Of a DNA stretch of 64,000 nt, positions 8,155 through 17,688 are shown piece after piece (the first letter of the stretch is position 1; each line of letters starts with the position of its first letter). The stretch covers positions 496,001-560,000 of the forward strand of contig NZ_CP131599.1 of assembly GCF_030685535.1 (NCBI RefSeq), in the 5' to 3' direction. Source of the stretch: Photobacterium leiognathi (GTDB lineage: Bacteria; Pseudomonadota; Gammaproteobacteria; Enterobacterales; Vibrionaceae). The position numbers were made by a program, and so were the translations under genes. The notes beneath the pieces were generated by a model, which worked only from the letters and a program-made list of their open reading frames with translations, ran no database searches and had not been told where the DNA came from.

Positions 8155-9545
8155 ATGATGACCTATATAGAACCAACTCTTTGGGCTCAAAAACAATTCG
8201 GTCAAGCCGATCTTAATGACCCAAGACGAACTCAAAGACTCGTTGCTCTAGCTACCTCTCTGGCTGAACAACCTGGTATCCCTATCTCAAAACTCATCAT
8301 CTCCCCAGCCGATATGGAAGGGGCTTATCGCTTTATTCGTAATGACCAAATCAAAGCAGAAGATATTGCAGAAGCTGTATTCTATGTCACAGCACAAGAA
8401 GCTTTAGAGCAACAAACACTGCTTGCATTGGAAGATACCACTTCTCTAAGTTACTCACATCACAGCATACAAGATACACTCGGGCATTCCAATCAAGGTA
8501 ATCGACACCGAGCAATGTTCGTTCATTCAACATTGCTTTTTGCTCCCGAAACTCACACTGTGGTTGGTTTAATCGAACAACAACGCTGGACCCGAGATAT
8601 TGACAAACGTGGTCAAGGACACCAGCACGCACTCGACCATACAAAGAAAAAGAAAGTTATAAATGGGAACAAGCATCTCGCCATGTTGCAGAGCGACTAG
8701 GCGAGAAAATGTCAGAGGTTATTTCTGTATGTGATAGAGAAGCCGATTTATTCGAGTACCTCACTTACAAGCACGAGCAACAACAACGATTTATCGTTCG
8801 CTCAATGCAAAGTCGCTGTATCGAGGAGCATGATAATCGTCTTTATGACTACGCTTCCAAGTTGTTATCAGCAGGAAGCAAAGAGCTAAAAATACCGCAA
8901 AAAGGCGGTCGTAAGTCCCGCACGGCTCATCTAGACATCAAATATGCTCCCGTGACACTTAAGTCTCCCGCCAATAAAAAAGAGTTCGATAATATCTCTC
9001 TCTACTATGTTGGATGTATAGAGCAAGGTGAGAGTGACGACAAGCTCGCATGGCATTTACTGACATCAGAGCCTGTAACGAACAAAGAGGAAGCACTTAA
9101 CATCGTCAGTTATTATGAGCGTCGTTGGCTGATAGAAGATTTTCACAAGGTTTGGAAAAGTGAAGGCACGCAAGTTGAACAACTGAGAATGCAAAGTAAA
9201 GATAACTTAGAAAGGCTCAGTGTTATTTTGGCATTTATTGCTACTCGTTTACTCCAGTTAAGATTTATGAACGAATCTAAAGAGTTATCTAGTAGTTGTT
9301 GTGAACGGGTGTTAAAAGGTAAAGCGTGGAAGCTTGTGTGGTTAAAATTGGAGAAGAAAAAGCTGCCCAAAGAAGCACCAAATATATCGTGGGCTTACAA
9401 AAGTATTGCACGGTTAGGTGGTTGGAAAGATACCAAGCGGACGGGTCGCGCTTCTGTAAAGACATTATGGCAAGGATGGTTTAGGTTACAAACCATCCTT
9501 GAAGGATATGAACTAGCTAAGTCTCTTGAACACAATGACTTGTGA
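8155..9545 (+). pseudogene. IS50-group transposase, broken by a one-base frameshift
   Basis: Two overlapping-frame pieces (8155-8700 and 8643-9545) together give a Tn5-like DDE transposase: DPRRTQRLV and GAYRFIRN near the start, LALEDTTSLSY (first catalytic Asp), VCDREADLFEYL (second Asp), and YERRWLIEDFHKVWK with the catalytic Glu and the YREK-type motif, then GRASVKTLWQGW at the end. All three catalytic residues are present. The frame breaks in the A-rich run at 8641-8656; adding one A in the five-A tract (8647-8651) restores a continuous protein (KESYKWEQASRHVAERLG joins the pieces). The IS50 group is not known to use programmed frameshifting, so this is a mutation or a homopolymer sequence error. 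Start chosen at ATG 8155/8158 behind AAGGA. The stop lies in the right inverted repeat. Confidence 0.9.
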
Positions 9546-9556
9546 TCAAGAGACAG
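9538..9556 (-). repeat. Right terminal inverted repeat, IE-like
   Basis: Reads CTGTCTCTTGATCACAAGT inward. The GATC matches the Dam site of the Tn5 inside end, where methylation blocks transposase binding. Confidence 0.92.
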
Positions 9557-9565
9557 AGCAAAGGC
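9557..9565. repeat. Target-site duplication, right copy
   Basis: AGCAAAGGC, identical to 8046-8054. Confidence 0.95.
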
Positions 9566-9590
9566 TGGCCTTTTAAGAGGTTAATAACAA

Positions 9591-11615
9591 TTATGCTTTA
9601 ACTTCTTCTTTATTCTCTTCTGTAGCAGATGCATCAGTATTTTCTGTCGCTTCTGGTGCAGGGAATTGCTTCACAGGTTTTGCAATTAGTTGGCGAGTAG
9701 TACTACGAATTTCAGCTAGTGTTACATCAAATGTGTCACCTAGCTGGTACTCTTTAATACCATCAATAGTGATAATACCTAGCTCGCCACTACAGCTAAT
9801 GCGCTCTTTATTATCCAAGATAAGCGGACTTGGAATAAACGCAGATGCACCGTTTTCAAGTAGACGAACACGCATACCTGCACGGTTAATATCAAATACT
9901 TCAGCGTTAAATATGGTTGCATTTTTTACTGCATCTTTTAAAAGGCGCACGTATAACCAATCAGATACGTCACGCTCAGCCATACGGTGATGACGGCGGT
10001 GTAGTGCAATTTCATCACCTACATTATCATCAGGTTTTTGGCTTGGCTCGTTACCTGTGATCAATGCTTTTAATAGGCGATGGTTGATCATATCGCCGTA
10101 CTTACGAATTGGTGATGTCCAAGTTGCGTAAACATCTAGACCCATCGCATAGTGAGGAGCAGGCGTATTTGCAACTTCACTGTAAGCTTGGAATTTACGC
10201 AGACGGTTATCTAGGTAAGTTGTTTCAAGGGTGTTTAACCAACGGCGTAATGCACTAAAGCCTTCGAGCTCAAGTAGCTGTTCTTTCTCGAACGGCGCTT
10301 CAGCTTCAGTGAGGAATTCCATTGCAGTATCCAGTTTTTCTGGATTAAAACCGCTATGAACGTTAAACACACCTGTACCGAATTTCTCTTGTAGCGCACG
10401 ACCAGCACAAATGTTTGCTGTGATCATGGCTTCTTCAATCATACGGTTTGCTGTACGACGTGCATCAGTGTGGATTGCGATAACGTCGTTATCTTCGCTT
10501 AGTTCAAAGCGGTAATCTGGACGATCAGGGAACACAACCGCATTCTCTTTACGCCACTTGCTACGCGCATCAGCAAACGCATGTAGTGCACGAACTTGTG
10601 CTTCAATGATGTCGTTTGGAGCCCAGTTTTCAGTGCTGCTGTTTTCAAGGAAATCAGACACATTATCGTAAGATAGACGGCCTTGAGATTTGATCCATGC
10701 TGCAAAGAATTCGATGTTATCTTGGATAACGCCGTCTTTATCAACAGTTACACGACAACAAATAGCTGGACGCTTTTCGTTTTCGATCAGTGAACATAGC
10801 TCATCACTGAGTTCACGCGGTAGCATTGGGATATTACGACCAGGTAAGTAGATGGTAAAACCACGTTCACGGGCTTCATCATCCATCTTATCGCCAACAG
10901 CAATGTAAGACGTTGGGTCTGCAATCGCAATGGTGATATCAAAGCTACCGTCATCGTTAGCAACGGTATAGATTGCATCATCCATATCTTTGGTTGATTC
11001 ACCATCAATAGTGATAAACGGTAAATCAGTCAGATCTTGGCGCTCAAGACCTTCATCTAACATATTCCAACTTTCTTGTGGTGCAGGCTCTGCGTTAGGA
11101 AGGTTGTGATGTGCAAGTGTTACCCACCAAGGTGCAATCTTATCGTTGCTATCGGTGATTTTTTCTTTGATATCGCAGAAGAAAGTCTTGTTATTATCAA
11201 CAAGAGGGTGGCGAGTTAAATAAGCGACAACCCAGTCACCTTCTTTTAGTGATTCTGGATTTAGGCCTTTAGTAGCTTTCGCTTTAATCGCTTCTTTTAA
11301 CTGAGGATGATCAGGCACAACGTGCAGACGATCACGAATGAGTTTTACACGACCAATAAAACGAGTGATTGATTGTTCAACCAACTCTTGTGGTTCAGCC
11401 ACTTCACGTTCTTTTTCTGTACGGATAACTGCCATAACACGGTCACCGTGCATAACATTTTTCATGTATGCAGGCGGAACGAAAAAGCTTTCTTTATTAT
11501 CAGTCTCTAGAAAGCCAAAACCGCGATCAGTCGCTTTGATATTACCTTCCTTTTTAGGAAGTGTTTCTTGAATTTGCTTTTTAAGCTGTGCTAACAGCGG
11601 ATTATCTTGAAACAT
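9591..11615 (-). CDS. rnb: Exoribonuclease II (RNase II)
   Basis: Processive 3'-to-5' hydrolytic exoribonuclease of mRNA decay, cytoplasmic. The 674-residue product has the RNB-family order: N-terminal cold-shock domains ([19 protein letters not shown], about residues 30-50), the RNB catalytic domain with [17 protein letters not shown] (about 200-216, holding the metal-binding Asp cluster) and DPTSYI, then [24 protein letters not shown] (about 495-520) and a C-terminal S1 domain. It is about 30 residues longer than E. coli RNase II because of an acidic, Ala/Glu-rich tail ([17 protein letters not shown]). Start ATG 11615 follows AGG at a suitable distance. Its terminator is split by the insertion sequence. 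It is divergent from deaD, another RNA-metabolism gene. Confidence 0.97.
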   Translation of the reverse strand: MFQDNPLLAQLKKQIQETLPKKEGNIKATDRGFGFLETDNKESFFVPPAYMKNVMHGDRVMAVIRTEKEREVAEPQELVEQSITRFIGRVKLIRDRLHVVPDHPQLKEAIKAKATKGLNPESLKEGDWVVAYLTRHPLVDNNKTFFCDIKEKITDSNDKIAPWWVTLAHHNLPNAEPAPQESWNMLDEGLERQDLTDLPFITIDGESTKDMDDAIYTVANDDGSFDITIAIADPTSYIAVGDKMDDEARERGFTIYLPGRNIPMLPRELSDELCSLIENEKRPAICCRVTVDKDGVIQDNIEFFAAWIKSQGRLSYDNVSDFLENSSTENWAPNDIIEAQVRALHAFADARSKWRKENAVVFPDRPDYRFELSEDNDVIAIHTDARRTANRMIEEAMITANICAGRALQEKFGTGVFNVHSGFNPEKLDTAMEFLTEAEAPFEKEQLLELEGFSALRRWLNTLETTYLDNRLRKFQAYSEVANTPAPHYAMGLDVYATWTSPIRKYGDMINHRLLKALITGNEPSQKPDDNVGDEIALHRRHHRMAERDVSDWLYVRLLKDAVKNATIFNAEVFDINRAGMRVRLLENGASAFIPSPLILDNKERISCSGELGIITIDGIKEYQLGDTFDVTLAEIRSTTRQLIAKPVKQFPAPEATENTDASATEENKEEVKA

Positions 11616-12357
11616 TATGCCTGGTCTCAGATTTGTAACGCTGACACTATACTTTTTTGGGTTGATAAAACCAATATTTGGCTAATGAAATTTTACGTTA
11701 ACTTCGATAACAGGATAAGCCATTAGTAAATAGAAGCATGAAATTATCATAATGAAGTGAGTTTAGTCGTTATTCGAAAATATAAGAGAAAATGTAATAA
11801 TATGAAAAAATAAGCTTTGTGATTAATAATCGTAATAAATGAACATTTTGCAGCCTTTAGCATGTGGAACGGCTGTTTTAGATAGCCTTATATTCTATTT
11901 TTATGATTAATTTTATATAAAATTCAAATGTTTAGTTTGTTAATTGTAATGTGGGAGATGCTTAGTTAAGCCGAGTGATTTTTCATCAATTAGCAAAAAT
12001 ATAAAATTAATAATAAGAAAAGGAAATGCTAGATAGATAATAAAGAAGGGTAGAATATAAAAACACTTTTATTCTATTCTAACCTCAGTTTAATGCATGT
12101 ATTGTAAGTATTTACAATAACATAGTGCATCCTATCGTTGTTCTATAAAGCAGTGTGTTTGTCTGTTATTCTAATTGTTCAATAAATGGTTGCTTGGTCG
12201 GTGTTTTGTGACGTTCCTCAATTTTTTCTGGCTTTTTATCAAGTATTAGCGCACAATGCGTCCCCTATTAGTCGAGGCCCGTGCTTGAGGTTGCTGTTGC
12301 AGAACCCTTGGTAGCAAAGGGGCCCCGTTTTTAAGTTGATCATATATTGGGATCCCA
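11616..12357. other. Long rnb-deaD intergenic region and probable deaD leader
   Basis: 742 bases with no supported ORF. Most of it (11640-12240) is strongly AT-rich. The last 110 bases are quite different, GC-richer and able to fold: CCCTT (12305-12309) can pair with AAGGG (12317-12321), followed by GGCCCCGTTTTT, a terminator-like arrangement just before the gene. A long, structured 5' leader is known for E. coli deaD, a cold-shock gene; that this one is similar is inference. Confidence 0.5.
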
Positions 12358-12358
12358 A
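12347..12358 (+). promoter_or_regulatory. Palindrome over the deaD ribosome binding site and start
   Basis: TTGGGATCCCAA, a perfect 12-base palindrome, includes the only purine-rich stretch before the start (GGGA) and the A of the ATG at 12358. In RNA it could pair between two transcripts or, if opened by neighbours, alter access to the start. Confidence 0.45.
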
Positions 12359-14241
12359 TGCAAGAAACTGTTACAGAATTTCGCCAACTAGATTTGGCCG
12401 ACACACTATTATCTGCACTAGACAACATGGGCTTTGTTGCTCCTACGCCTATTCAGGCTGCGTCAATTCCTCTTCTACTTACAGGTGTTGATGCACTAGG
12501 TAAAGCACAAACTGGTACAGGTAAAACAGCAGCTTTCTCACTTCCAGTTCTAAATAAAGTAAACCTATCTCAGCATAAGCCTCAAGCGATTGTTATGGCT
12601 CCAACACGTGAGCTTGCGATTCAGGTTGCCGCTGAAATGAAAACGCTTGGTCAAAACATCAAAGGTCTTAAAGTTCTTGAGATCTACGGTGGTGCATCAA
12701 TCGTTGACCAAATGCGCGCACTAAAAAATGGTGCACACATTGTTGTTGGTACTCCTGGTCGTGTTAAAGACCTTATCTCTCGTAAGCAACTTCACTTAGA
12801 CGAAGTACACACTTTCGTTCTTGATGAAGCTGATGAAATGCTGAAGATGGGCTTCGTTGACGACGTAACTTGGATCATGGAACAAGCACCAGAAAGTGCA
12901 CAGCGTGTACTATTCTCTGCAACTATGCCTCCAATCGTTAAAGAAATCGTTGACCGTTTCCTACGTAACCCTGAGCGTATTGACGTTGCTGGTGAAAACC
13001 GCACTGTTTCTAAAGTAGAGCAGCAGTTCTGGGTTGTTAAAGGCGTAGAGAAAGACGAAGCGATGAGCCGCCTTCTTGAAACTGAAGATACAGATGCTTC
13101 AATAGTATTCGTACGTACTCGTCAAGATACTGAGCGCCTAGCTGATTGGCTATGTTCTCGTGGCTTTAAAGCTGCGGCACTTCACGGTGATATTCCTCAG
13201 TCTCTACGTGAGCGTACTGTTGATCACATCAAACGTGGCGTGATTGATATTCTAGTTGCAACTGACGTTGTTGCTCGTGGTCTTGATGTGCCACGTATTA
13301 CACACGTATTCAACTACGATATCCCATTTGATGTTGAGTCATACATCCACCGTATCGGTCGTACAGGTCGTGCAGGACGTACAGGTAAAGCGATCCTACT
13401 AGTTCGCACTAACCAAATCCGCATGCTACGTACAATTGAGCGTGTAACTAAGTCTCGTATGGAAGAAATCCAACTTCCTCTACGTGATCTTGTTGCTGCA
13501 GCTCGTCTAAGCCGTTTAGGTGAAGAGCTGCAAGCTCAGAAAGAACAAACAAATGTTGATGCATTCGTTGAACTTGTTGAAAAACTACAAGAGTCAATTG
13601 AAGTTGATGCAGCAACACTAGCAGCTATGCTTCTTCAGCGTCAGCAGGGTAACCGTCCTTTATTCTACAAAGGTCCAGATCCAATGATCGCTGCAATTGA
13701 GCGTGAAGCGCAACGTCGTGAGCGTCGTGGTAACGACCGTGACCGCGGTGAGCGTGGCGATCGTCGTGACCGTGGTGAGCGTCGTTCATTCAACAGCGCT
13801 GACTGGGATACTTACCAGTTACAAGTTGGTCGTGAGCAAGGTGTTCAGGTTAAAGATATCGTTGGTGCTATCGCTAACGAGCTTGGCCTAAGCAAAGAGT
13901 TCATCGGTGCGATTAAACTAGCTCCAACTCACACGTTCGTTCAACTTCCTAAGAAGATGACTGCAGAAGTTGCAGCACAGCTTAAGAAACTACGTATTCG
14001 TCAAAACGAAGTGAAAGCGGTAGTTGTTGAAGGTGAAGTGCTTCGCGAACACCGTCCTCGTGGTGGTAACCGCGATGGCAACCGTGGTGGTTACCGTGGT
14101 AATCGTGATGGCAACCGCGATGGTAATCGCGGTGGTGAGCGTCGTTTCGATCGTAACCGTGGTAATGACAACCGTGGTGGTTACCGTGGTAACCGTGATG
14201 GTGCTCCACGCGGTGATCGTAAGCCTCGTTCAGAAGCATAA
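12358..14241 (+). CDS. deaD: DEAD-box ATP-dependent RNA helicase DeaD/CsdA
   Basis: Cold-shock RNA helicase helping ribosome assembly and mRNA decay. In the 627-residue protein all helicase motifs are visible: Q motif region GFVAPTPIQ (about 25-33), Walker A AQTGTGKT (50-57), PTRELA (82-87), GG (111-112), TPGR (132-135), DEAD (156-159), SAT, then the second RecA domain with FVRTRQDTERLA, ARGLDV and HRIGRTGRAGR. A DbpA/CsdA-type RNA-binding domain follows (DWDTYQLQVGREQGVQVKDIVGAIANELGL region, about 480-560), flanked by two Arg/Gly/Asp-rich low-complexity tracts, the last being a repeated RDGNRGGYRGN pattern. Length equals E. coli DeaD. Transcribed away from rnb, with a strong terminator after it. 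Confidence 0.97.
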   Translation: MQETVTEFRQLDLADTLLSALDNMGFVAPTPIQAASIPLLLTGVDALGKAQTGTGKTAAFSLPVLNKVNLSQHKPQAIVMAPTRELAIQVAAEMKTLGQNIKGLKVLEIYGGASIVDQMRALKNGAHIVVGTPGRVKDLISRKQLHLDEVHTFVLDEADEMLKMGFVDDVTWIMEQAPESAQRVLFSATMPPIVKEIVDRFLRNPERIDVAGENRTVSKVEQQFWVVKGVEKDEAMSRLLETEDTDASIVFVRTRQDTERLADWLCSRGFKAAALHGDIPQSLRERTVDHIKRGVIDILVATDVVARGLDVPRITHVFNYDIPFDVESYIHRIGRTGRAGRTGKAILLVRTNQIRMLRTIERVTKSRMEEIQLPLRDLVAAARLSRLGEELQAQKEQTNVDAFVELVEKLQESIEVDAATLAAMLLQRQQGNRPLFYKGPDPMIAAIEREAQRRERRGNDRDRGERGDRRDRGERRSFNSADWDTYQLQVGREQGVQVKDIVGAIANELGLSKEFIGAIKLAPTHTFVQLPKKMTAEVAAQLKKLRIRQNEVKAVVVEGEVLREHRPRGGNRDGNRGGYRGNRDGNRDGNRGGERRFDRNRGNDNRGGYRGNRDGAPRGDRKPRSEA

Positions 14242-14264
14242 TTTCGCTGAATTAAGCTAGAATC

Positions 14265-14297
14265 AAAAAAGCCGAGTTATTTAACTCGGCTTTTTTT
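14265..14297 (+). terminator. Rho-independent terminator of deaD
   Basis: GCCGAGTTA (14271-14279) pairs with TAACTCGGC (14282-14290), flanked by six A and followed by seven T. Confidence 0.93.
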
Positions 14298-14510
14298 ATG
14301 CCTGTTATTTGGCGTTTGTACTGTTAAACTTAAACATTGCTTGTTGTGTATAAATGGATTCATCTAAAGTCGCTTTTACTCAGCAATATTTCTGTATTAA
14401 TAAAGAAAGAACGCTAGTTCTTAAATACACTTAACATACATTAGATAATGTGATTGACACTAATGACCAATTATTAGCTTACCGCATAGTATGTTTAGTG
14501 ATAGATAGCA

Positions 14511-14536
14511 AAAAGCCCGCATGATAGCGGGCTTTT
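14511..14536 (-). terminator. Rho-independent terminator of the ABC-class ATPase gene
   Basis: Perfect arms AAAAGCCCGC (14511-14520) and GCGGGCTTTT (14527-14536), loop ATGATA, after the leftward stop at 14566. The 200 bases between this and the deaD terminator are AT-rich and show nothing else. Confidence 0.9.
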
Positions 14537-14565
14537 ACGTATTAGCTTATTGTATAAGTGGGACG

Positions 14566-16212
14566 TTACTTAAACTCAGCCTTACGCATACGGTTTAACA
14601 CAGCCATGACTTCGATAACACGAGGCTTAGACATTTCACCGTACTTAGGCATCATTGCTGCCCAATCGTCGTGTAGCATGTTAGCAAACGCACGAGCTGG
14701 CGTTTTTTCCCAACCTTTTAGTTGTGCAAGTTGGAACCATAGGTAACCAATCGCTAATAGCTGGCTTGAATGTGCAACTTGCTCAAGTGCTTGAAGATCG
14801 ACATATTCACGACCAAAGCGTAGTGATGTTTTATCTTTAACTTGAATACGGAATTTACCTTCTTCAAGTAGTGATTGTAGTGCACTACGGTTCACCTGAC
14901 GTGTACGTGGTCGTACGATTACTTCCGTACCTTCAGCCTTACGACGAGTAGGGTGAGAGGCTACAACGTCACGGGCTTTTTCTGTCACATCTACAGCTTC
15001 GTAGTTGTGCATTTGAATGACGGTATCTGCAACATCAAGGTAGTCACCCGAACCACCCATTACTAACATCACTGAGATATCGTGTTGATCACGTAGTAGA
15101 GAAATACGGTCTACAAGTGGTGTGATTGGCTCATCGTCTTTACAAATCAGTGCCTGCATGCGCTCATCACGGATCATAAAGTTAGAAGCAGATGTGTCTT
15201 CATCGATCAGTAATGCTTCAGCACCCGCTTCAATAGATTCTTGTAACCAAGATGCTTGTGAAGTTGAACCTGATGCATTTTGGCTTGTAAATGCTGTTGT
15301 GTCTTTACCCATAGGTAAGTTGCTGATATATGGTGATAAATCAACGTTGTGTACACAGCGCCCATCTTCAGCACGGATCTTTGCAGCATTGTAATTGGTT
15401 ACGATGTATTCACGACCATCACCTGGAATATGATCGTAAACAGAGCGCTCAATCGCACTTAATAGTGTTGATTTACCATGGAAACCACCACCGACAATTA
15501 GCGTGATGCCTTCAGGAATACCCATACCACGGATCTTACCTTTGTGCGGTGCTTCAAGCTCAACAGCAAGGTTTTCTGGGCTCATAAACGGCACAGCGTT
15601 TGGCAGTGGTAAATCACTGTTACCAGCAAGACGAGGCAGAACACTGCCGTCAGCAACGAAAGCCAATAGTTTGTGCTCTTTTAATTGTGCACGTAATGCA
15701 ACTTGATCTTCTGCTGCTTCACAGTGTGCTTTTAGCTGATCCATCGGTAATTCACGGGCAATTGTTGAACGGCGGATCATCTTTGGCAGATGGAAAGTCA
15801 GCAGGTTCATGGTGCGCTTAGCAATGATAGTACGACCATCTGCAGGCAGGTTTACACGAAAACGTAATTCGATACCTTCGTCGTCAAACATAACCGCAGT
15901 ACGATCTAAGATCACTTGTCCTGGCATGTCGATTAAAACGGCATTGTCTTGCTGTGATAGTTCAGCAAAGAAGCGTGCGATGAAGTCACGTGCGGCACGT
16001 TGGTATACTGGTGATTTTTCACGAAGCCATTCAAGATCCGTTAACGACCATGCACGACGGGCGCGAACACGAGAAGCTGGCGCAAAAGGATCCGTTTGAA
16101 CGGTATCAATAAAGAAGTCGTAATCAACGAAGTGGTATTCACCACGTAAACTGGTGTAACTACGGTAATTATGACGGTCAATTTTATGGAGTTTGGCTTC
16201 GAGTAATTGCAT
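14566..16212 (-). CDS. Predicted ATPase of the ABC class (COG3044)
   Basis: A 548-residue soluble protein of the PF09818 family, function unknown. It contains a Walker A GGGFHGKSTLL (about residues 240-250), the conserved segment YIVTNYNAAKIRAEDGRCVHNVDLSPYI just after it (quoted in parts: key residues are Asn, Asp and Arg), an ABC-like SQNASGSTSQA signature region, and a Walker B-like EALLIDEDTSASNFMIRDERMQ in which Asp-Glu-Asp-Thr-Ser-Ala is typical. I start it at ATG 16212 (MQLLEAKL), which has GAGGCG 4-8 nt upstream; the frame extends 10 codons further without a better site. It stands alone, with its own terminator. Confidence 0.88.
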   Translation of the reverse strand: MQLLEAKLHKIDRHNYRSYTSLRGEYHFVDYDFFIDTVQTDPFAPASRVRARRAWSLTDLEWLREKSPVYQRAARDFIARFFAELSQQDNAVLIDMPGQVILDRTAVMFDDEGIELRFRVNLPADGRTIIAKRTMNLLTFHLPKMIRRSTIARELPMDQLKAHCEAAEDQVALRAQLKEHKLLAFVADGSVLPRLAGNSDLPLPNAVPFMSPENLAVELEAPHKGKIRGMGIPEGITLIVGGGFHGKSTLLSAIERSVYDHIPGDGREYIVTNYNAAKIRAEDGRCVHNVDLSPYISNLPMGKDTTAFTSQNASGSTSQASWLQESIEAGAEALLIDEDTSASNFMIRDERMQALICKDDEPITPLVDRISLLRDQHDISVMLVMGGSGDYLDVADTVIQMHNYEAVDVTEKARDVVASHPTRRKAEGTEVIVRPRTRQVNRSALQSLLEEGKFRIQVKDKTSLRFGREYVDLQALEQVAHSSQLLAIGYLWFQLAQLKGWEKTPARAFANMLHDDWAAMMPKYGEMSKPRVIEVMAVLNRMRKAEFK

Positions 16213-16447
16213 ATCGCCTCGATATCGTTCGTTATGGTGCAAGCACCGAGAATCTAGTGTGTTCGGGGGCAGAATATTACACTAAAGTCCGATAGTTAGC
16301 ATGTAAACTTTAAACGGGATCACAAAAAAGAATATCAATGACCAGCGCTATTGTGAAAGGGGCTGCTGTTTAATCATTATATTTTAGTCAATAGCTTGCA
16401 GTGTATTAATGCTGACTATTTTGCAGTAACTAAAGAGTAGGCACCCC

Positions 16448-16795
16448 ATGACAGAAACGATTAATGGATTATTTGTTTATGGCACATTAGCGCCAGACCA
16501 ATCAAATGCTTACGTTCTAGCTGGTCTAAAAGGAAGGTGGCAGAAAGCCTATGCTGTTGGCTTTGTTTACCCAAATGGTAAAGGAGCTACTGTTGGTTAT
16601 CCGGCATTTGTACCACAAGCGCAAGGTGAGCAGGTGCAAGGCTTGTTATTTAGCTCTGATGAATTAGTCGATCATTGGCCGCGAATCGATGAATTTGAAG
16701 GCGAGGGTTATGATCGTGTTGAGATCACTGTTTTACTTGAAGATGGTACGAAGCATCAGGCATTTGTGTATCGACTAAGCCCAAGTGAAATGTAA
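16448..16795 (+). CDS. Gamma-glutamylcyclotransferase-like (AIG2/YtfP) family protein
   Basis: A 115-residue protein of the GGCT-like fold. FVYGTLAP near the N-terminus is the family's substrate-binding loop (Tyr-Gly-Thr-Leu), and DEFEGEGYDRVEI (about residues 80-92) carries the conserved acidic residue used as general acid/base in true cyclotransferases. The middle YPAFVPQAQGEQVQGLLF matches the pattern of YtfP-type proteins. Whether it acts on gamma-glutamyl amines or peptides cannot be read from sequence. Monocistronic, convergent with the next gene. Confidence 0.85.
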   Translation: MTETINGLFVYGTLAPDQSNAYVLAGLKGRWQKAYAVGFVYPNGKGATVGYPAFVPQAQGEQVQGLLFSSDELVDHWPRIDEFEGEGYDRVEITVLLEDGTKHQAFVYRLSPSEM

Positions 16796-16820
16796 GTAGA
16801 GTCACTTTTTATAGATATAA

Positions 16821-16852
16821 AAAGAGCGTTCATCGATTGATTAACGCTCTTT
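16821..16852. terminator. Bidirectional terminator
   Basis: Arms AAAGAGCGTT (16821-16830) and AACGCTCTTT (16843-16852) between two convergent genes, with flanking A and T tracts. Confidence 0.9.
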
Positions 16853-16867
16853 TTTAACGGATTAAGT

Positions 16868-17245
16868 TTATTTACGACCGTAAACTCTAATACCAGCGCT
16901 GCCATCTTCTGCACGGCCATGTACTTGAATATCAGTTACACAGCGCTCATAAGAGAAACGACGCCAGTCCGTTCTTTCATTTTTGTCTAGCTTACGCTGG
17001 AATTGAAATACGCGTGATGAGCCATTCTGAAATTTGAAAATGACTTTCGATAAAAACACATCACGTTCAGCTTTGATCTGAATTGATTTTGCATTACGGC
17101 AAAGAGGCACAGGGATCTTTGCGTGATTATTTTTCGCTTCAAGAAGAATAGTACGACCTAATGTGAATGTATCAGCAGAAGCCGTTGTTGAAAACGCCAT
17201 AGCTGACAGGATCATTGCTGCAGCCATTGTAGCTTTTAGTTTCAT
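16868..17245 (-). CDS. Secreted DUF2541-like protein (YaaI-like)
   Basis: A 125-residue protein with a clear signal peptide ending AFSTTASA before DTF (cleavage near residue 24), so probably periplasmic. The mature part has LGRTILLEAKNN, then PVPLCRNAKSIQIKAE, then WRRFSYERCVTDIQVHGRAEDGS: two Cys residues (in PLCR and ERCV) that could form a disulfide, and a pattern of short beta strands. This matches the DUF2541/YaaI pattern of E. coli in the placing of the Cys residues, but the family has no known function. Assignment is moderate. Confidence 0.7.
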   Translation of the reverse strand: MKLKATMAAAMILSAMAFSTTASADTFTLGRTILLEAKNNHAKIPVPLCRNAKSIQIKAERDVFLSKVIFKFQNGSSRVFQFQRKLDKNERTDWRRFSYERCVTDIQVHGRAEDGSAGIRVYGRK

Positions 17246-17650
17246 AAAGCAATCTCATAAGTAAGAACTGCACTAATTATAATGATGAGAATTTGAAATA
17301 GCGAAAGGATAGGTTGTAAGCAATTGTAATTTTATAACTCAGAATATATGTAAAAAAATATAGATAATATCTGTGTTTAATTGTTGATATTTATATTAAA
17401 TATTGAGTTTTACTTACAATCATGAAATTGAAGATGAACAGTCAATGAATGCAGGTTTATAGAGCATATTTATTGGGTGAAATTGACATTGTGCTGACGA
17501 TAGTGGCTCTCTTTAAACTGTCAGATTTGCCATTGGTTAGGAAGTGCTGCTTTTTACTATCAGCGATTTAAGATAAAAATGATAAATATTGAAACGTTCT
17601 TAAGCCTGAATGAGAAACAATGGGTCTTTTAACGGCAGTATTCGTCGTTA
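17246..17650. other. Intergenic region without recognised features
   Basis: About 400 AT-rich bases between a divergent secreted protein gene and the hairpin that follows the S9 peptidase. Only very short ORFs; no RNA gene recognised. Confidence 0.5.
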
Positions 17651-17681
17651 AGTAATGCCACCTCAACGAGATGGCATTACT
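17651..17681 (-). terminator. Stem-loop after the S9 peptidase gene
   Basis: Arms AGTAATGCCACCTC (17651-17664) and GAGATGGCATTACT (17668-17681) pair with one mismatch around loop AAC. There is no good T-run, so it may act as an mRNA-protecting 3' hairpin rather than a classical terminator. Confidence 0.6.
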
Positions 17682-17688
17682 ATCATTG

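Larger units (their letters stand above)
8055..9556 (+). mobile_element. IS50/Tn5-like insertion sequence (IS4 family, IS50 group), 1502 bp
   Basis: Complete element bounded by 19-bp ends and a perfect 9-bp target duplication. Left end CTGTCTCTTATACACAAAT resembles the Tn5 outside end and contains the DnaA-box-like TTATACACA. Right end, read inward, CTGTCTCTTGATCACAAGT resembles the Tn5 inside end, with a GATC Dam site at the same place. The two ends match at 15 of 19 positions. It carries one transposase gene, now frameshifted, so it may move only if supplied with transposase by another copy. The length is close to IS50 (about 1.53 kb). It sits in the loop of the rnb terminator. Confidence 0.95.
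8036..9574 (-). terminator. rnb terminator hairpin, split by the insertion sequence
   Basis: If the insertion sequence and one copy of its 9-bp duplication are removed, the flanks rejoin into AAAAGGCCAGC - loop AAAG - GCTGGCCTTTT, a perfect bidirectional terminator just after the rnb stop codon. The left half is at 8036-8054 and the right half at 9557-9574. The insertion hit the loop exactly, so neither flank alone keeps the hairpin. Confidence 0.85.

Noticed and set aside
8641..8700. Programmed ribosomal frameshift in the transposase
   Set aside because: The IS50 group is not known to use it, no standard slippery heptamer is in the correct phase, and one missing A explains the break.
8709..9545. 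A separate second gene in the insertion sequence
   Set aside because: It is the C-terminal part of the same transposase; the open frame begins before the ATG at 8709 and joins the first part.
13982..14260. Small ORFs in the tail of deaD
   Set aside because: They are alternate frames of the Arg/Gly-rich repetitive coding sequence.
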